From positions 124,001 through 188,000 of the forward strand of contig NZ_JAKMUS010000002.1 of NCBI RefSeq assembly GCF_027570075.1: 64,000 nucleotides of DNA, read 5' to 3'. Below the pieces are notes generated by a model. That model did no database searches. It worked only from the letters and a program-made list of their open reading frames with translations, and had not been told where the DNA came from. Source of the stretch: Corynebacterium meitnerae. GTDB lineage: Bacteria > Actinomycetota > Actinomycetes > Mycobacteriales > Mycobacteriaceae. Of the stretch, positions 38,158-46,780 are shown piece after piece. Positions within the stretch are counted from its first letter, which is position 1. Every line of letters begins with the position of its first letter. Made by a program: the position numbers and the translations under genes.

Positions 38158-38327
38158 CGATTAGCCCTGAGCGGTCACTCCCGGTGTAAAATTTTACATT
38201 GCTCCGGTAACTATCAAATGGTAGAAATTTTCTACCAGGGGCTTTGTTCGGGCCGATTTTTTGCGATGTAAATTCTTACACACGCCCGGCGAAGGAAAGC
38301 GACCGAGGGCAACCCTCGTCACCCTCC
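38158..38327. promoter_or_regulatory. Intergenic region with three related inverted repeats
   Basis: TGTAAAATTTTACA (38185-38198) is a perfect palindrome. TGGTAGAAA-T-TTTCTACCA (38219-38237) is a perfect nine-base inverted repeat. TGTAA-ATTC-TTACA (38267-38280) repeats the first motif. The region is AT-rich and separates the ends of two converging genes, so these are not obvious promoter operators. The middle element could act as a terminator stem; the outer pair resembles a repressor operator. Confidence 0.5.
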
Positions 38328-40499
38328 TTAGTCCTCCATGATCCTTAGATCGTCGAGGGTTTCATCATTGCGGTAGGGGAGCTCCAGCGCATCAAAGATG
38401 GGCTGGAGGCTATTCCACATCACCGGGGCAGTGGAAGCCGCGTAGGCATTCGAAATGTGGTTCTGATCGCGGTAGACGTAAATATTGCCGATGATCGGTG
38501 GGCAGTAGGTGTCGTCGCAGAACCAGTTAGCCGTATCAATCGTCCACTGCTTGTTCGCCGGGAACAGGTATTGCTCAGCCGGGTTCTTCGGCGCGTACAC
38601 AGTGGAACGCAGGGTAGAGCAATCCTTCATGGTGTTATGGGCGAGGAGGCATTCGTTCGGGTCCATGTGATCACCCTCGCGGGAGAACACCCATGGATTG
38701 TCGCGCAGGCCCACGAACGGGATGCCGTTGAGGCGTAGCTTGTCCCACACCGTGGAGTAGGCTCCCGGCACGATGTCAGGGCCTACACCGCCAGCGCCAG
38801 CGCGGCCGGCAGGGCGGGTGGCATTAGAGATAGCCAGGTCGGGCTGCAGAGCAATGATCTCAGCGAAAGCATTGCGGGACCATTCAGCGCACACCTCAGA
38901 CACCGTGTCCAGGTCATCCAGCACCAGCGGGCATTCCTGGCGGACGTATGTGACCACCTTGAAGCCACGTTCACGGCCAATCTGGTCCAGGGGAATGACC
39001 CACGGCTCAGCGTGGGAGCCGCCGAACAGAACCACGGTGACATCGGCTTCCGGGTCACCGAAGACACAGCCTTCGTGGGGGAGCAGGTCGCCCGGCTGGT
39101 CCATGAAGATCATGCAGCCACGGTCAACTGTGGGTGGCCACATGTCCGCGATGAAGTGTGGATCAGGTGCGGCCAATGCGCGCGGCACATCCGCGCCGAA
39201 CTGGGCCATGGCACCCGGGTACGTCGCTGGGTCGAGCTCGCCGCTGGCCTGGGCCACCTGGCGGTTGAATATGGGCAAGATTGCCAGCATGCCCACGAGC
39301 AGAACAGCGATGGCGGCGCCGCCGACGGCGTGGGCGCGGCCGGTGAACGTCGACAAGCTATCAAGCGCATTACGCACTGGCGTATCTGTGGCCTTCGGGC
39401 GCTTGGCGTGCTGGCGCAAAGGATCTTCCACGAAGGTGTACGTGAGGTGCGCCAACGCGAGTGATACGGCAATGACGGCGAAGCCCAGCAGGACGGACGG
39501 TTTGTCCTTGCCCAGGTACACGGTGAGCAAGATGAGCAACGGCCAGTGCCACAGATACAGGGAGTATGCGACCTTGCCTAGCCAGGTCATCGTGGAAGAC
39601 GACAGCAGCTTTGCCACGACGTGCTGGGGCCCGCTGAGCACAACGAGCGCGGCGCCGAGCAACGGAATCAGCGCGGCCGGGCCAGGGAAGGCGAGCGAGG
39701 TGGGGATGATGAAGCCGGTGGCGGCGATCATCGTGACGCCCAGGCCGGCGGCAGGTGCTTGGAACCGTGCTGGGACAGCCACCTTTGCTGGCAACATGGC
39801 GAGCAGCGCGCCAAAGCTCAACTCCCACAAACGGGAGGGGAAAGAGTAGTAATTCGCGGCCGTGCCTACGAAACCAAAACGTGAAGCGTAGGCGAAAGAA
39901 GCGATGGTGATCAGCGCGAGGATGACCACGATCCAGCGGCGCACGCGCTGAACACCCACGTGGACGCGGGAGACCAAAAAGGCCACCAGAATGCCAGCGG
40001 TGATGGCAAAGAGGTAGAACTGGCCCTGCACACTCATGGACCACAGGTGCTGCAAGGGGGAGGTCTGCGAACCCGCAGCAGCATACGCCGCATCCTGGAT
40101 GCTCAGCTCATAGTTTTGGTAGTAGAGCACCGAGGCCTTGAACTGGCGAGCAATCTCATGGCTCATGATCTGCGGCGTGAAGTACTGGATGCCGGCATAG
40201 ATAGCAGCGAGTACCACGGCTAGTGCAGGAAGAAGCCTGCGTGCAGTACGCCAGAAAGGCCACCACGGATTCAGGGAAGGATTCGGGCGCATGGCATAAC
40301 GCAACTGCGTGCCCATGAAGAAGTAGCCCGACAGCAGCAGGAACACATCCACGCCGCCGGATACCTTGCCCACGAAGACGTGGAACACAACCACAAGCAT
40401 GATGGAAAAACCACGCAAACCATCAAGGTCATAACGGTAGGGCGATGACGGAACCGGCTGGGCGGCCGATTGCTGTGGGGTGCCTACTGGTGCTGTCAT
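38328..40499 (-). CDS. Membrane acyltransferase with C-terminal SGNH domain (OafA/OatA type)
   Basis: 723 residues. An acyltransferase-3 domain with about ten membrane segments (about 15-380) starts with the hallmark 'RYDLDGLRGFSIMLVVVFHVFVG'. A C-terminal SGNH-like domain follows (about 430-710): 'VTVVLFGGSHAEPWVIPL' (block I, Ser), and 'DQNHISNAYA' near the end (Asp/His). Such enzymes O-acylate cell-wall or surface glycans, lipids or peptidoglycan outside the membrane. The acceptor cannot be told. It is an insertion between ffh and rpsP, on the opposite strand. Confidence 0.88.
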   Translation of the reverse strand: MTAPVGTPQQSAAQPVPSSPYRYDLDGLRGFSIMLVVVFHVFVGKVSGGVDVFLLLSGYFFMGTQLRYAMRPNPSLNPWWPFWRTARRLLPALAVVLAAIYAGIQYFTPQIMSHEIARQFKASVLYYQNYELSIQDAAYAAAGSQTSPLQHLWSMSVQGQFYLFAITAGILVAFLVSRVHVGVQRVRRWIVVILALITIASFAYASRFGFVGTAANYYSFPSRLWELSFGALLAMLPAKVAVPARFQAPAAGLGVTMIAATGFIIPTSLAFPGPAALIPLLGAALVVLSGPQHVVAKLLSSSTMTWLGKVAYSLYLWHWPLLILLTVYLGKDKPSVLLGFAVIAVSLALAHLTYTFVEDPLRQHAKRPKATDTPVRNALDSLSTFTGRAHAVGGAAIAVLLVGMLAILPIFNRQVAQASGELDPATYPGAMAQFGADVPRALAAPDPHFIADMWPPTVDRGCMIFMDQPGDLLPHEGCVFGDPEADVTVVLFGGSHAEPWVIPLDQIGRERGFKVVTYVRQECPLVLDDLDTVSEVCAEWSRNAFAEIIALQPDLAISNATRPAGRAGAGGVGPDIVPGAYSTVWDKLRLNGIPFVGLRDNPWVFSREGDHMDPNECLLAHNTMKDCSTLRSTVYAPKNPAEQYLFPANKQWTIDTANWFCDDTYCPPIIGNIYVYRDQNHISNAYAASTAPVMWNSLQPIFDALELPYRNDETLDDLRIMED

Positions 40500-40714
40500 C
40501 GTGCTTGTGTGGGTGAGAAACTCAAAAAATAAAATAAGGGTGTGTTCTTAACCCTGGTTATTAAACCCGTTCTTGAACCGTGAATAGAAATCTAGGTCTT
40601 TTGGTGACCCTACCCCTGTCAAGGGCGCGGCTGGGAACCAAACACTGGGAGCGTGCCGTTTTTGGTGTAAGCAGTGGTGCGCGGGTAAGGTATTGCAGGT
40701 TGCCTAGCAACACC
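40500..40714. other. Intergenic region upstream of rpsP leader
   Basis: The divergent gap between the acyltransferase gene and rpsP is 366 bases long. This AT-rich first part must hold promoters for both, but I see no unambiguous -35/-10 pair, operator or small gene here. Confidence 0.4.
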
Positions 40715-40823
40715 CTGCGTTAGCGCCGGACCCGATGGGAGTCTCTGGGTTCCCCTTCGACCGGCCCTAGTCACACGCAGACGAAAACCAAGGGCTGAAC
40801 CGGCCCGCCAAAAACGTGGCGGG
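40715..40823 (+). promoter_or_regulatory. Structured leader candidate upstream of rpsP
   Basis: Nested complementarity: CTGCGT (40715-40720) with ACGCAG (40775-40780), enclosing GCCGG (40725-40729) with CCGGC (40761-40765), enclosing ACCC (40730-40733) with GGGT (40747-40750). A second hairpin CCCGCC/GGCGGG (40804-40809/40818-40823) follows, without a T-run. This may be a ribosomal-protein-type leader or another structured RNA; no known class was recognised. Confidence 0.45.
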
Positions 40824-40865
40824 TGTCTGAACTGCCCAGTGACCGAAGTAAAGGACTTTTACACC

Positions 40866-41405
40866 ATGGCTGTCAAGATCAAGCTGCAGCGTCTGGGCAA
40901 GATCCGTAATGCTCAGTACCGCGTTGTTATCGCTGATGCCCGCACCCGTCGTGACGGTGCTGTCATTGAGAACATTGGTATCTACCACCCGAAGGAAGAG
41001 CCGTCGCTCATCAAGATTGATTCCGAGCGCGCTCAGTACTGGCTCGGCGTTGGCGCTCAGCCGACCGAACCGGTGCTCGCACTGCTGAAGGTGACCGGCG
41101 ACTGGCAGAAGTACAAGGGCCTCGACGGTGCTGAGGGCACCCTCAAGGTTGCTGAGGAGAAGCCGTCCAAGCTCGACCTGTTCAACCAGGCTCTGGAGGA
41201 GGCCTCCAACGGCCCGACCGCTGAGGCCATCACCGAGAAGCGCAAGAAGGCTAAGGAAGAGGCAGAGGCTAAGGCAGCTGCTGAGGCCGAGGCTGAGGCA
41301 AAGGCTGCTGCAGAGGCTGAGGCTGCAGCTGAAGAGGCTGAGGAAGCTCCGGCTGAAGAGGCTCCGGCTGAAGAAGAGAAGGCTGAGGAGTCCGAGGAGA
41401 ACTAA
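40866..41405 (+). CDS. rpsP: 30S ribosomal protein S16
   Basis: 179 residues. The S16 core (about 1-90) starts '[20 protein letters not shown]' and includes '[11 protein letters not shown]' and 'LLKVTGDW'. It is followed by a long low-complexity Ala/Glu tail (about 120-179), longer than in most bacteria though tails of this kind are common in actinobacterial S16. ATG 40866 is the family start; the frame is open upstream only from 40839. The site 'TAAAGGA' lies about ten bases before. An intrinsic terminator separates it from rimM. Confidence 0.96.
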   Translation: MAVKIKLQRLGKIRNAQYRVVIADARTRRDGAVIENIGIYHPKEEPSLIKIDSERAQYWLGVGAQPTEPVLALLKVTGDWQKYKGLDGAEGTLKVAEEKPSKLDLFNQALEEASNGPTAEAITEKRKKAKEEAEAKAAAEAEAEAKAAAEAEAAAEEAEEAPAEEAPAEEEKAEESEEN

Positions 41406-41436
41406 ACTCCCTCCAGCGTTAAAGCGGTTAAAGCGA

Positions 41437-41471
41437 CTGCCCGTGTACCACTTGGTGCGCGGGCAGTTTTT
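41437..41471 (+). terminator. Terminator after rpsP
   Basis: CTGCCCGTGTACC (41437-41449) pairs with GGTGCGCGGGCAG (41454-41466) through 13 positions with two G:U pairs, followed by TTTTT. Confidence 0.9.
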
Positions 41472-41488
41472 GTGTTGATGGGTGCTGG

Positions 41489-41494
41489 TAGCCT
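41489..41494 (+). promoter_or_regulatory. -10 box for rimM (leaderless candidate)
   Basis: TAGCCT ends eight bases before ATG 41503, between the rpsP terminator and rimM, so rimM-trmD would have their own promoter. Confidence 0.35.
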
Positions 41495-41502
41495 TAGCTC
41501 CC

Positions 41503-42003
41503 ATGAAGTTGCTCATCGGCAAAGTAGTGAAGTCCCATGGCGTTAAAGGGGAGGTCGCCGTGGAGGTGTTGACTGACGAGCCGGAGATCCGATACGCAGT
41601 GGGAGAAGTACTCCACGGCAAGCAGGCGGGGAAGGAACAAGACCTGACCATCGCCTCGGTGCGCCCGCACCAGAAACGCCTATTGGTCACGTTTGAGGAG
41701 ATCCCGGACCGTACCGCCGCGGACTCGCTGCGGGGGATGCAGTTCTTTGCGGAACCCTTGGAGCGCGATGAGGACTCGGATGAGTTCTACGACCATGAAC
41801 TTATCGGCCTGAAGGTCGTGCACGACGGTGAGGAAATCGGGGAGGTCACCGGTGTGATGAATGCCCCGAACCGGAAGATCTTGGAGGTTGCCTACCACGG
41901 CAGGGAAGTGCTGGTTCCCTTCGTTATGGACATTGTCCCGGAGGTGGATCTGGAGGAAGGCTTCCTGGAAATCACTCCGCCGGAAGGGTTGCTGGACCTA
42001 TGA
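41503..42003 (+). CDS. rimM: Ribosome maturation factor RimM
   Basis: 166 residues. Binds S19 and assists 30S head assembly. N-terminal barrel 'KLLIGKVVKSHGVKGEVAVEVLTD' and the PRC-barrel segment 'LIGLKVVHDGEEIGEVTGVM' plus 'VLVPFVMDIVPEVDLE' are clear. ATG 41503 matches the family start and follows a -10 box. It overlaps trmD by four bases (ATGA), so the pair is coupled. Confidence 0.95.
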   Translation: MKLLIGKVVKSHGVKGEVAVEVLTDEPEIRYAVGEVLHGKQAGKEQDLTIASVRPHQKRLLVTFEEIPDRTAADSLRGMQFFAEPLERDEDSDEFYDHELIGLKVVHDGEEIGEVTGVMNAPNRKILEVAYHGREVLVPFVMDIVPEVDLEEGFLEITPPEGLLDL

Positions 42004-43175
42004 CGGGTACACCAGCATTGCGGATTGACGCGATCACGATCTTCCCGGATTACCTTGAGCCCATGCGCCACGCGCTGCTGGGCAAAGCGATTGAGCAGGG
42101 CATCCTGGCAGTCGGTGTGCATGATCTGCGGGATTGGGCCACGGGCGGACACAAGGCGGTGGATGATTCACCGCTGGGTGGTGGCCCGGGCATGGTGATG
42201 AAGCCGGACGTGTGGGGTCCAGCGCTCGATGAGGTGCACGCGGGGCGGAAAGGTCTTGACCTGGACACCGCGGCTGCACACCGCAATGACAAAGCACGCC
42301 ACGATGATGTGGCTGAGGTTGCCGCACGCCCGTACGCCGTTCCCAGTGATGTACGCGAAGGGGAGGACCCGGACGCGCCATTGCTCTTGGTGCCCACGCC
42401 GGCCGGCAAACCTTTCACACAAGCTGATGCGCAAGTGTGGTCGCGGGAGAACCACATTGTTTTTGCCTGCGGCCGCTACGAGGGAATTGACCAGCGAGTC
42501 TTCGAGGACGCCGCGCAGCGGTATCGCGTGCGCGAGGTGTCCATCGGTGACTACGTGCTCATCGGTGGGGAAGTGGCGGTGCTCGTCATCGTGGAGGCCG
42601 TCACGCGCCTGATCCCTGGAGTGCTGGGTAATACCGAAAGCCATGAGGATGACAGCTTTTCCGACGGACTGTTGGAAGGCCCGAGCTACACCAAGCCGCG
42701 CGTGTGGCGAGGAATCGAAGCCCCGCCGGTGCTGACGTCGGGTGATCACGCCAAGGTGGAGCAGTGGCGCCGCGAGCAGTCCCTCAAGCGCACGCGTGAA
42801 GTGCGCCCGGAGCTCATCGACGCCGCGGAGCTCACCGAAGAAGACCGGTTCATGCTCGACGCCCGCGACGTGGTGACAGAGCTGGATGTCCTCGGCTGGA
42901 AGCCCGGTTTGGAAAAGAACATGCGTAGGGTGTTGAAGAAGGCGGGGTACCGCGATGCGCAGATAAGTACAAAAGAACGCGGAACCGATCGGTGCTTTGG
43001 GCCGTCGATGCTGGAGACAGAGTTTGAGCGCCGCGAGGGGCGGCCGAGCCTCGATCCGTTAGTCCGGCTCACGGTCCGTGGCCGCACTGCTTTGAGCCTC
43101 ACTGACGCCACGCAAGCCGTGGTTGCAGCGTTGCCGAAGGGCACGGATTGGTACGGGACGACCCGCGAGGTGTAG
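42000..43175 (+). CDS. trmD: tRNA (guanine37-N1)-methyltransferase TrmD with C-terminal extension
   Basis: 391 residues, against about 230-280 for most TrmD. It makes m1G37 in tRNAs to prevent frameshifting. The SPOUT core has 'IDAITIFPDYLEPM', 'DDSPLGGGPGMVMKPDV' (about 56), the S-adenosylmethionine knot 'FACGRYEGIDQRV' (about 155) and 'IGDYVLIGGEVAVLVI', then the C-terminal helices 'RREQSLKRTREVRPEL'. A corynebacterial insert (about 85-135) precedes the knot. From about residue 285 an extra ~110 residues ('ARDVVTELDVLGWKPGLEK...GTDWYGTTREV') continue in frame. I recognise no domain in it. A -10 box for tex lies just past the stop. Confidence 0.93.
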   Translation: MTGTPALRIDAITIFPDYLEPMRHALLGKAIEQGILAVGVHDLRDWATGGHKAVDDSPLGGGPGMVMKPDVWGPALDEVHAGRKGLDLDTAAAHRNDKARHDDVAEVAARPYAVPSDVREGEDPDAPLLLVPTPAGKPFTQADAQVWSRENHIVFACGRYEGIDQRVFEDAAQRYRVREVSIGDYVLIGGEVAVLVIVEAVTRLIPGVLGNTESHEDDSFSDGLLEGPSYTKPRVWRGIEAPPVLTSGDHAKVEQWRREQSLKRTREVRPELIDAAELTEEDRFMLDARDVVTELDVLGWKPGLEKNMRRVLKKAGYRDAQISTKERGTDRCFGPSMLETEFERREGRPSLDPLVRLTVRGRTALSLTDATQAVVAALPKGTDWYGTTREV

Positions 43176-43194
43176 CCCTATAACGTCCGCCGAC

Positions 43195-43200
43195 TAGACT
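43195..43200 (+). promoter_or_regulatory. -10 box for tex (leaderless candidate)
   Basis: TAGACT, a strong TANANT match, ends seven bases before ATG 43208. No ribosome site is present. Confidence 0.5.
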
Positions 43201-43207
43201 TCCCCGA

Positions 43208-45481
43208 ATGACTATCGCAGAGGTTATCGCGAAAGAAATTCACGTCCGCGCGACCCAAGTTCAGGCAGCGCTTACCCTTCTCGCGGAGGGCAACACCGTG
43301 CCCTTCATCGCCCGTTACCGCAAGGAAGTCACGGGTGGGTTGGACGATGCGCAGCTGCGCCACATCGAGGAGCGCAACACGTACCTGCTGGAACTGGCGG
43401 AGCGCAAGGAAGCTGTGCTGGCCAGCATCGAGGAGCAGGGCAAGCTCACCGATGAGCTGAAGCGCGAGATCCTCGCCGCCGACACGAAGGCCCGCGTTGA
43501 GGACTTGTACCTGCCATACAAGAAGCGCCGCAAGACCAAGGCAGATATCGCGCGTGAAGCTGGGCTTGAGGAGCTGGAGCAATTGCTTATCGACGAGCCC
43601 AGCGCCAACCCCGAGACCGCCGCCGAAAAGTTCATCTGCGAAGGCTTCCCGGACACCAAAGCTGTTCTTGATGGTGCGCGCGCAATCCTGGTGGATCGCT
43701 TTGCCACTGATGCGGACTTGGTGGGCGCCGTGCGTGACCGTGTGTATGCCGAGGGAGCGATGCGTTCTGCCGTTGTGGAAGGCAAAGAACAAGAGGGCGC
43801 GAAATTCGCGGACTACTTCGAGTTCGCTGAGGACCTGACCAAGCTACCGTCCCACCGCATCCTGGCGCTATTCCGTGGCGAAGCGGAAGGCGTGCTCACC
43901 CTGAGCTTTGATCCGGGTGATGAGGCTGTTTATGAAGGCATGATCGCCGAGCGCTTCGACCTGCCCGTGCAGGAGTCTGAGTGGTTGGCCAAGGCAGTGC
44001 GCTGGGGCTGGCGCACCAAGCTGCAGATCTCCGCGAACGTGGACGCCCGTATGCGCCTGAAAGAAAAAGCGGACGAGGGGGCACTCGAGGTCTTCAAAAC
44101 TAATCTGCGCGATGTGCTGTTGGCAGCACCTGCTGGACAGCGAGCAACCCTGGCGCTGGATCCGGGGTACCGCAATGGTGTGAAGTGTGCCGTGGTGGAT
44201 GGCACCGGCAAGGTTTTGGCCACCAGCATTGTGTACCCGCACCAACCGCAGAATCGCTGGGATGCGGCGCGCACGGAGCTTGCCTCCTTGGTGGCGGAAC
44301 ATGGCGTGGAGCTCATCGCGGTGGGCAACGGTACGGCATCGCGCGAGTCCGAGAAGCTTGCCGGTGAGGTAGCAGACCTCATCGCGCAGGCCGGCGGTAA
44401 GCGCCCAACGCCGGTGATGGTGAGTGAGTCTGGTGCGTCGATTTATTCCGCGAGTGCCATCGCAGCAGAAGAATTCCCGGATATGGATGTCTCGCTGCGT
44501 TCCGCGGTGTCTATCGCGCGGCGCCTGCAGGACCCGTTGGCAGAGCTGGTCAAGGTGGATCCGAAGTCCATTGGTGTTGGCCAGTACCAGCATGACGTGA
44601 ACCAGGTTGCGCTGGCGCAAACACTGGATGCGGTGGTGGAAGATGCGGTGAACTCCGTCGGTGTGGACGTGAACACCGCGTCCGCACCACTGCTGGAACG
44701 AGTGGCAGGTTTGTCTAACACGGTGGCCAAGAACATCGTGGCCTACCGCGATGAGAACGGCAGCTTCACTACCCGCAAGCAGCTGGGCAAAGTGCCGCGC
44801 CTGGGGCCCAAGGCTTTTGAGCAGGCGGCAGGGTTCCTGCGCATCCAGGGTGGCACGGATCCGCTGGACGCATCGGCTGTTCACCCGGAGGCGTACCCCG
44901 TGGTGGAGCGCATTGCTGCTGCGACAGGGATGGATACCACGCAGCTCATCGGCAACACCGCAGTGTTGACCAAACTCGCGCCGGCAGACTTCGCCGATGA
45001 GACCTTTGGTGTGCCCACGGTGACGGACATCATCGCTGAGCTGGATAAGCCCGGCCGTGACCCTCGTCCGGAATTCACCACCGCCACCTTCAAGGAAGGT
45101 GTCAACGAGGTCAAGGACCTCACACCCGGCATGATCCTGGAGGGCACGGTGACCAATGTGGCTGCCTTCGGTGCCTTCGTTGATGTGGGTGTGCACCAGG
45201 ATGGCCTCGTGCATGTGTCTGCGATGAGCAACAAGTTCGTCTCCGACCCACACGATGTGGTGCGCTCCGGCCAGGTGGTCAAGGTGAAGGTCATGGATGT
45301 CGATGTCGCGCGCAATCGCATCGGGCTGTCGCTGCGGCTTGATGACGAGCCTGGGAAGCCCAACAAACCCGCAGGGAAGAAGAATGGGGCGGGGAACGGG
45401 GGACGTCGACAAGCGAAAAGTGCGAAGCCTGCGCAGGGCTCGATGGCGGATGCGTTGAAGCGTGCCGGATTTGGGAAGTGA
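43208..45481 (+). CDS. tex: Tex family RNA-binding transcription accessory protein
   Basis: 757 residues. N-terminal Tex helical domain ('GNTVPFIARYRKEVTGGLDD', about 28), the YqgF-like nuclease fold ('LALDPGYRNGVKCAVVDGTGK', about 316), a helix-hairpin-helix region ('LLERVAGLSNTVAKNIVAYRDENG', about 500) and a C-terminal S1 domain ('GMILEGTVTNVAAFGAFVDVG', about 640). A basic, Gly/Lys-rich tail ends it. Tex homologues affect transcription and RNA metabolism. The gene order trmD-tex-rplS suggests an insertion here compared with mycobacteria. One GCTTATCGACG word encodes Leu-Ile-Asp. Confidence 0.95.
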   Translation: MTIAEVIAKEIHVRATQVQAALTLLAEGNTVPFIARYRKEVTGGLDDAQLRHIEERNTYLLELAERKEAVLASIEEQGKLTDELKREILAADTKARVEDLYLPYKKRRKTKADIAREAGLEELEQLLIDEPSANPETAAEKFICEGFPDTKAVLDGARAILVDRFATDADLVGAVRDRVYAEGAMRSAVVEGKEQEGAKFADYFEFAEDLTKLPSHRILALFRGEAEGVLTLSFDPGDEAVYEGMIAERFDLPVQESEWLAKAVRWGWRTKLQISANVDARMRLKEKADEGALEVFKTNLRDVLLAAPAGQRATLALDPGYRNGVKCAVVDGTGKVLATSIVYPHQPQNRWDAARTELASLVAEHGVELIAVGNGTASRESEKLAGEVADLIAQAGGKRPTPVMVSESGASIYSASAIAAEEFPDMDVSLRSAVSIARRLQDPLAELVKVDPKSIGVGQYQHDVNQVALAQTLDAVVEDAVNSVGVDVNTASAPLLERVAGLSNTVAKNIVAYRDENGSFTTRKQLGKVPRLGPKAFEQAAGFLRIQGGTDPLDASAVHPEAYPVVERIAAATGMDTTQLIGNTAVLTKLAPADFADETFGVPTVTDIIAELDKPGRDPRPEFTTATFKEGVNEVKDLTPGMILEGTVTNVAAFGAFVDVGVHQDGLVHVSAMSNKFVSDPHDVVRSGQVVKVKVMDVDVARNRIGLSLRLDDEPGKPNKPAGKKNGAGNGGRRQAKSAKPAQGSMADALKRAGFGK
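43585..43595 (+). repeat. GCTTATCGACG word, copy 10
   Basis: Exact match in tex (Leu-Ile-Asp). Confidence 0.9.
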
Positions 45482-45592
45482 CCCGGGGCTATGCAAGAAT
45501 AGTCGGGTCTTGTAGCCGACATGAACCAGTCGAGCGCCCCAGGAGGGGAAGAGCCGCTAGGTTCCTCTGTCCAAATCTGAAAAGGAATTCGT
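45482..45592 (+). promoter_or_regulatory. rplS 5' leader
   Basis: The 111-base gap before rplS contains CCCC-AGGA-GGGG (about 45537-45548) and ends with an AAAGGAA ribosome site. A leader hairpin is plausible, but I do not recognise a known L19 leader class. Confidence 0.3.
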
Positions 45593-45940
45593 ATGTCTAA
45601 CGGCATCATCGATAAGGTCGACGCAGGCCAGCTGCGCGACGACATCCCGGACTTCCGTCCTGGTGACACCCTGGGCGTTCACGTCAAGGTGATCGAGGGT
45701 AGCGTCACCCGTACCCAGCTCTTCGAGGGCTTCGTTGTCCGTCGTCAGGGCTCCGGCATCCGTGAGACCTTCACCGTCCGCAAGATCTCCTTCGGCATCG
45801 GTGTGGAGCGTACCTTCCCGGTTCACTCCCCGAACATTGACCGCATTGAGGTTCTGCGTCGCGGCCGTGTCCGCCGTGCGAAGCTGTACTACATGCGCGA
45901 CCTGCGTGGCAAGGCTGCCCGCATCAAGGAGCGCCGCTAA
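45593..45940 (+). CDS. rplS: 50S ribosomal protein L19
   Basis: 115 residues. '[21 protein letters not shown]' at the N-terminus, '[19 protein letters not shown]', '[20 protein letters not shown]' (about 75) and the basic '[26 protein letters not shown]' stretch around 90-115 define L19, which lies at the 30S-50S interface. The site AAAAGGAA precedes ATG 45593. A long stable hairpin follows. Confidence 0.98.
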   Translation: MSNGIIDKVDAGQLRDDIPDFRPGDTLGVHVKVIEGSVTRTQLFEGFVVRRQGSGIRETFTVRKISFGIGVERTFPVHSPNIDRIEVLRRGRVRRAKLYYMRDLRGKAARIKERR

Positions 45941-45953
45941 GCTTCAGCGCTTC

Positions 45954-45998
45954 AACGCCCCCTTTCCCACTCATTCTTGCTGTGGGGAAGGGGGCGTT
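45954..45998 (+). terminator. Long hairpin after rplS
   Basis: A 17-base stem (45954-45970 with 45982-45998, one wobble) closes an 11-base loop. The T-run is poor, but the stem is strong and lies immediately before the lepB promoter. Confidence 0.75.
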
Positions 45999-46013
45999 GT
46001 GTATGCGCGGTGT

Positions 46014-46019
46014 TAGAGT
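46014..46019 (+). promoter_or_regulatory. -10 box for lepB (leaderless candidate)
   Basis: TAGAGT ends eight bases before GTG 46028. This supports the GTG over an in-frame upstream start at 45977, which lies inside the rplS terminator. Confidence 0.4.
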
Positions 46020-46027
46020 GTTTGACC

Positions 46028-46780
46028 GTGACTAATACTCCCCGCCAGCGTCCTGTTCGCGACAAAGAAGACCGCACGATGCCGTGGTATGTGGAGATCC
46101 CCGTGGTGGTTCTTCTCACCCTCGGCCTTATCTTCTTGCTGCAGACATTCGTTGGGCGCGTGTACCTGATCCCTTCTGCCTCCATGGAGCCCACGCTTCA
46201 CGGGTGTGAGGGATGTAATGGTGACCGCATCTTCGTGCAGAAGGTGTCCTACTATTTCACCGACCCAGAGCCGGGCGATGTCGTGGTGTTTGAAGGCACT
46301 CCGTCCTGGAACACTTCCTACCAATCCAACCGTTCGGACAACCCGTTCGTGGCGGGATTGCAGCAGCTTGGTTCCTACGTGGGCCTCGTTGCGCCGGATG
46401 AGAACAATCTGGTGAAGCGCGTGATTGCTACTGGCGGTCAAACCGTGTCATGCCAGGCTGGTGACCCGTCCGTGATGGTGGACGGCCAGCCCACGGATCA
46501 GACGTTTACTCTGCAGCCGCCGGACAACCCGGTGATGACGGAGGACGGCTCTGAGGCGTGCGGTGGCCAGTACTTTGGGCCGCTGACTGTGCCGGAAGGC
46601 AATGTCTTTGTCATGGGCGATAACCGCACGAACTCGCTGGACTCGCGCTACCACATGGGGGATGAGTTCCAGGGAACGATCCCGGAGGAGAACATCCGCG
46701 GCAAAGTCTCGTTCATCATCTTGCCGTTGACCCGCATCGGGCCCGTGAAGAATGGCGATGTGGAGTTGCTGCCACAGTAA
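46028..46780 (+). CDS. lepB: Type I signal peptidase
   Basis: 250 residues. Cleaves Sec and Tat signal peptides outside the membrane. One N-terminal membrane segment (about 22-45, 'IPVVVLLTLGLIFLLQTFV') is followed by the Ser nucleophile in 'IPSASMEPTLHGCEGCNGD' (about 52), the Lys general base in 'NNLVKRVIATGGQ' (about 127) and 'FVMGDNRTNSLDSRYH' (about 200). The 'CEGCNGDRI' cysteines are an actinobacterial feature. rnhB begins on the next base. Confidence 0.95.
   Translation: MTNTPRQRPVRDKEDRTMPWYVEIPVVVLLTLGLIFLLQTFVGRVYLIPSASMEPTLHGCEGCNGDRIFVQKVSYYFTDPEPGDVVVFEGTPSWNTSYQSNRSDNPFVAGLQQLGSYVGLVAPDENNLVKRVIATGGQTVSCQAGDPSVMVDGQPTDQTFTLQPPDNPVMTEDGSEACGGQYFGPLTVPEGNVFVMGDNRTNSLDSRYHMGDEFQGTIPEENIRGKVSFIILPLTRIGPVKNGDVELLPQ

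Noticed and set aside
43868-45496. 542-codon open frame antisense to tex
   Set aside because: Shadow frame; no family or ribosome site.
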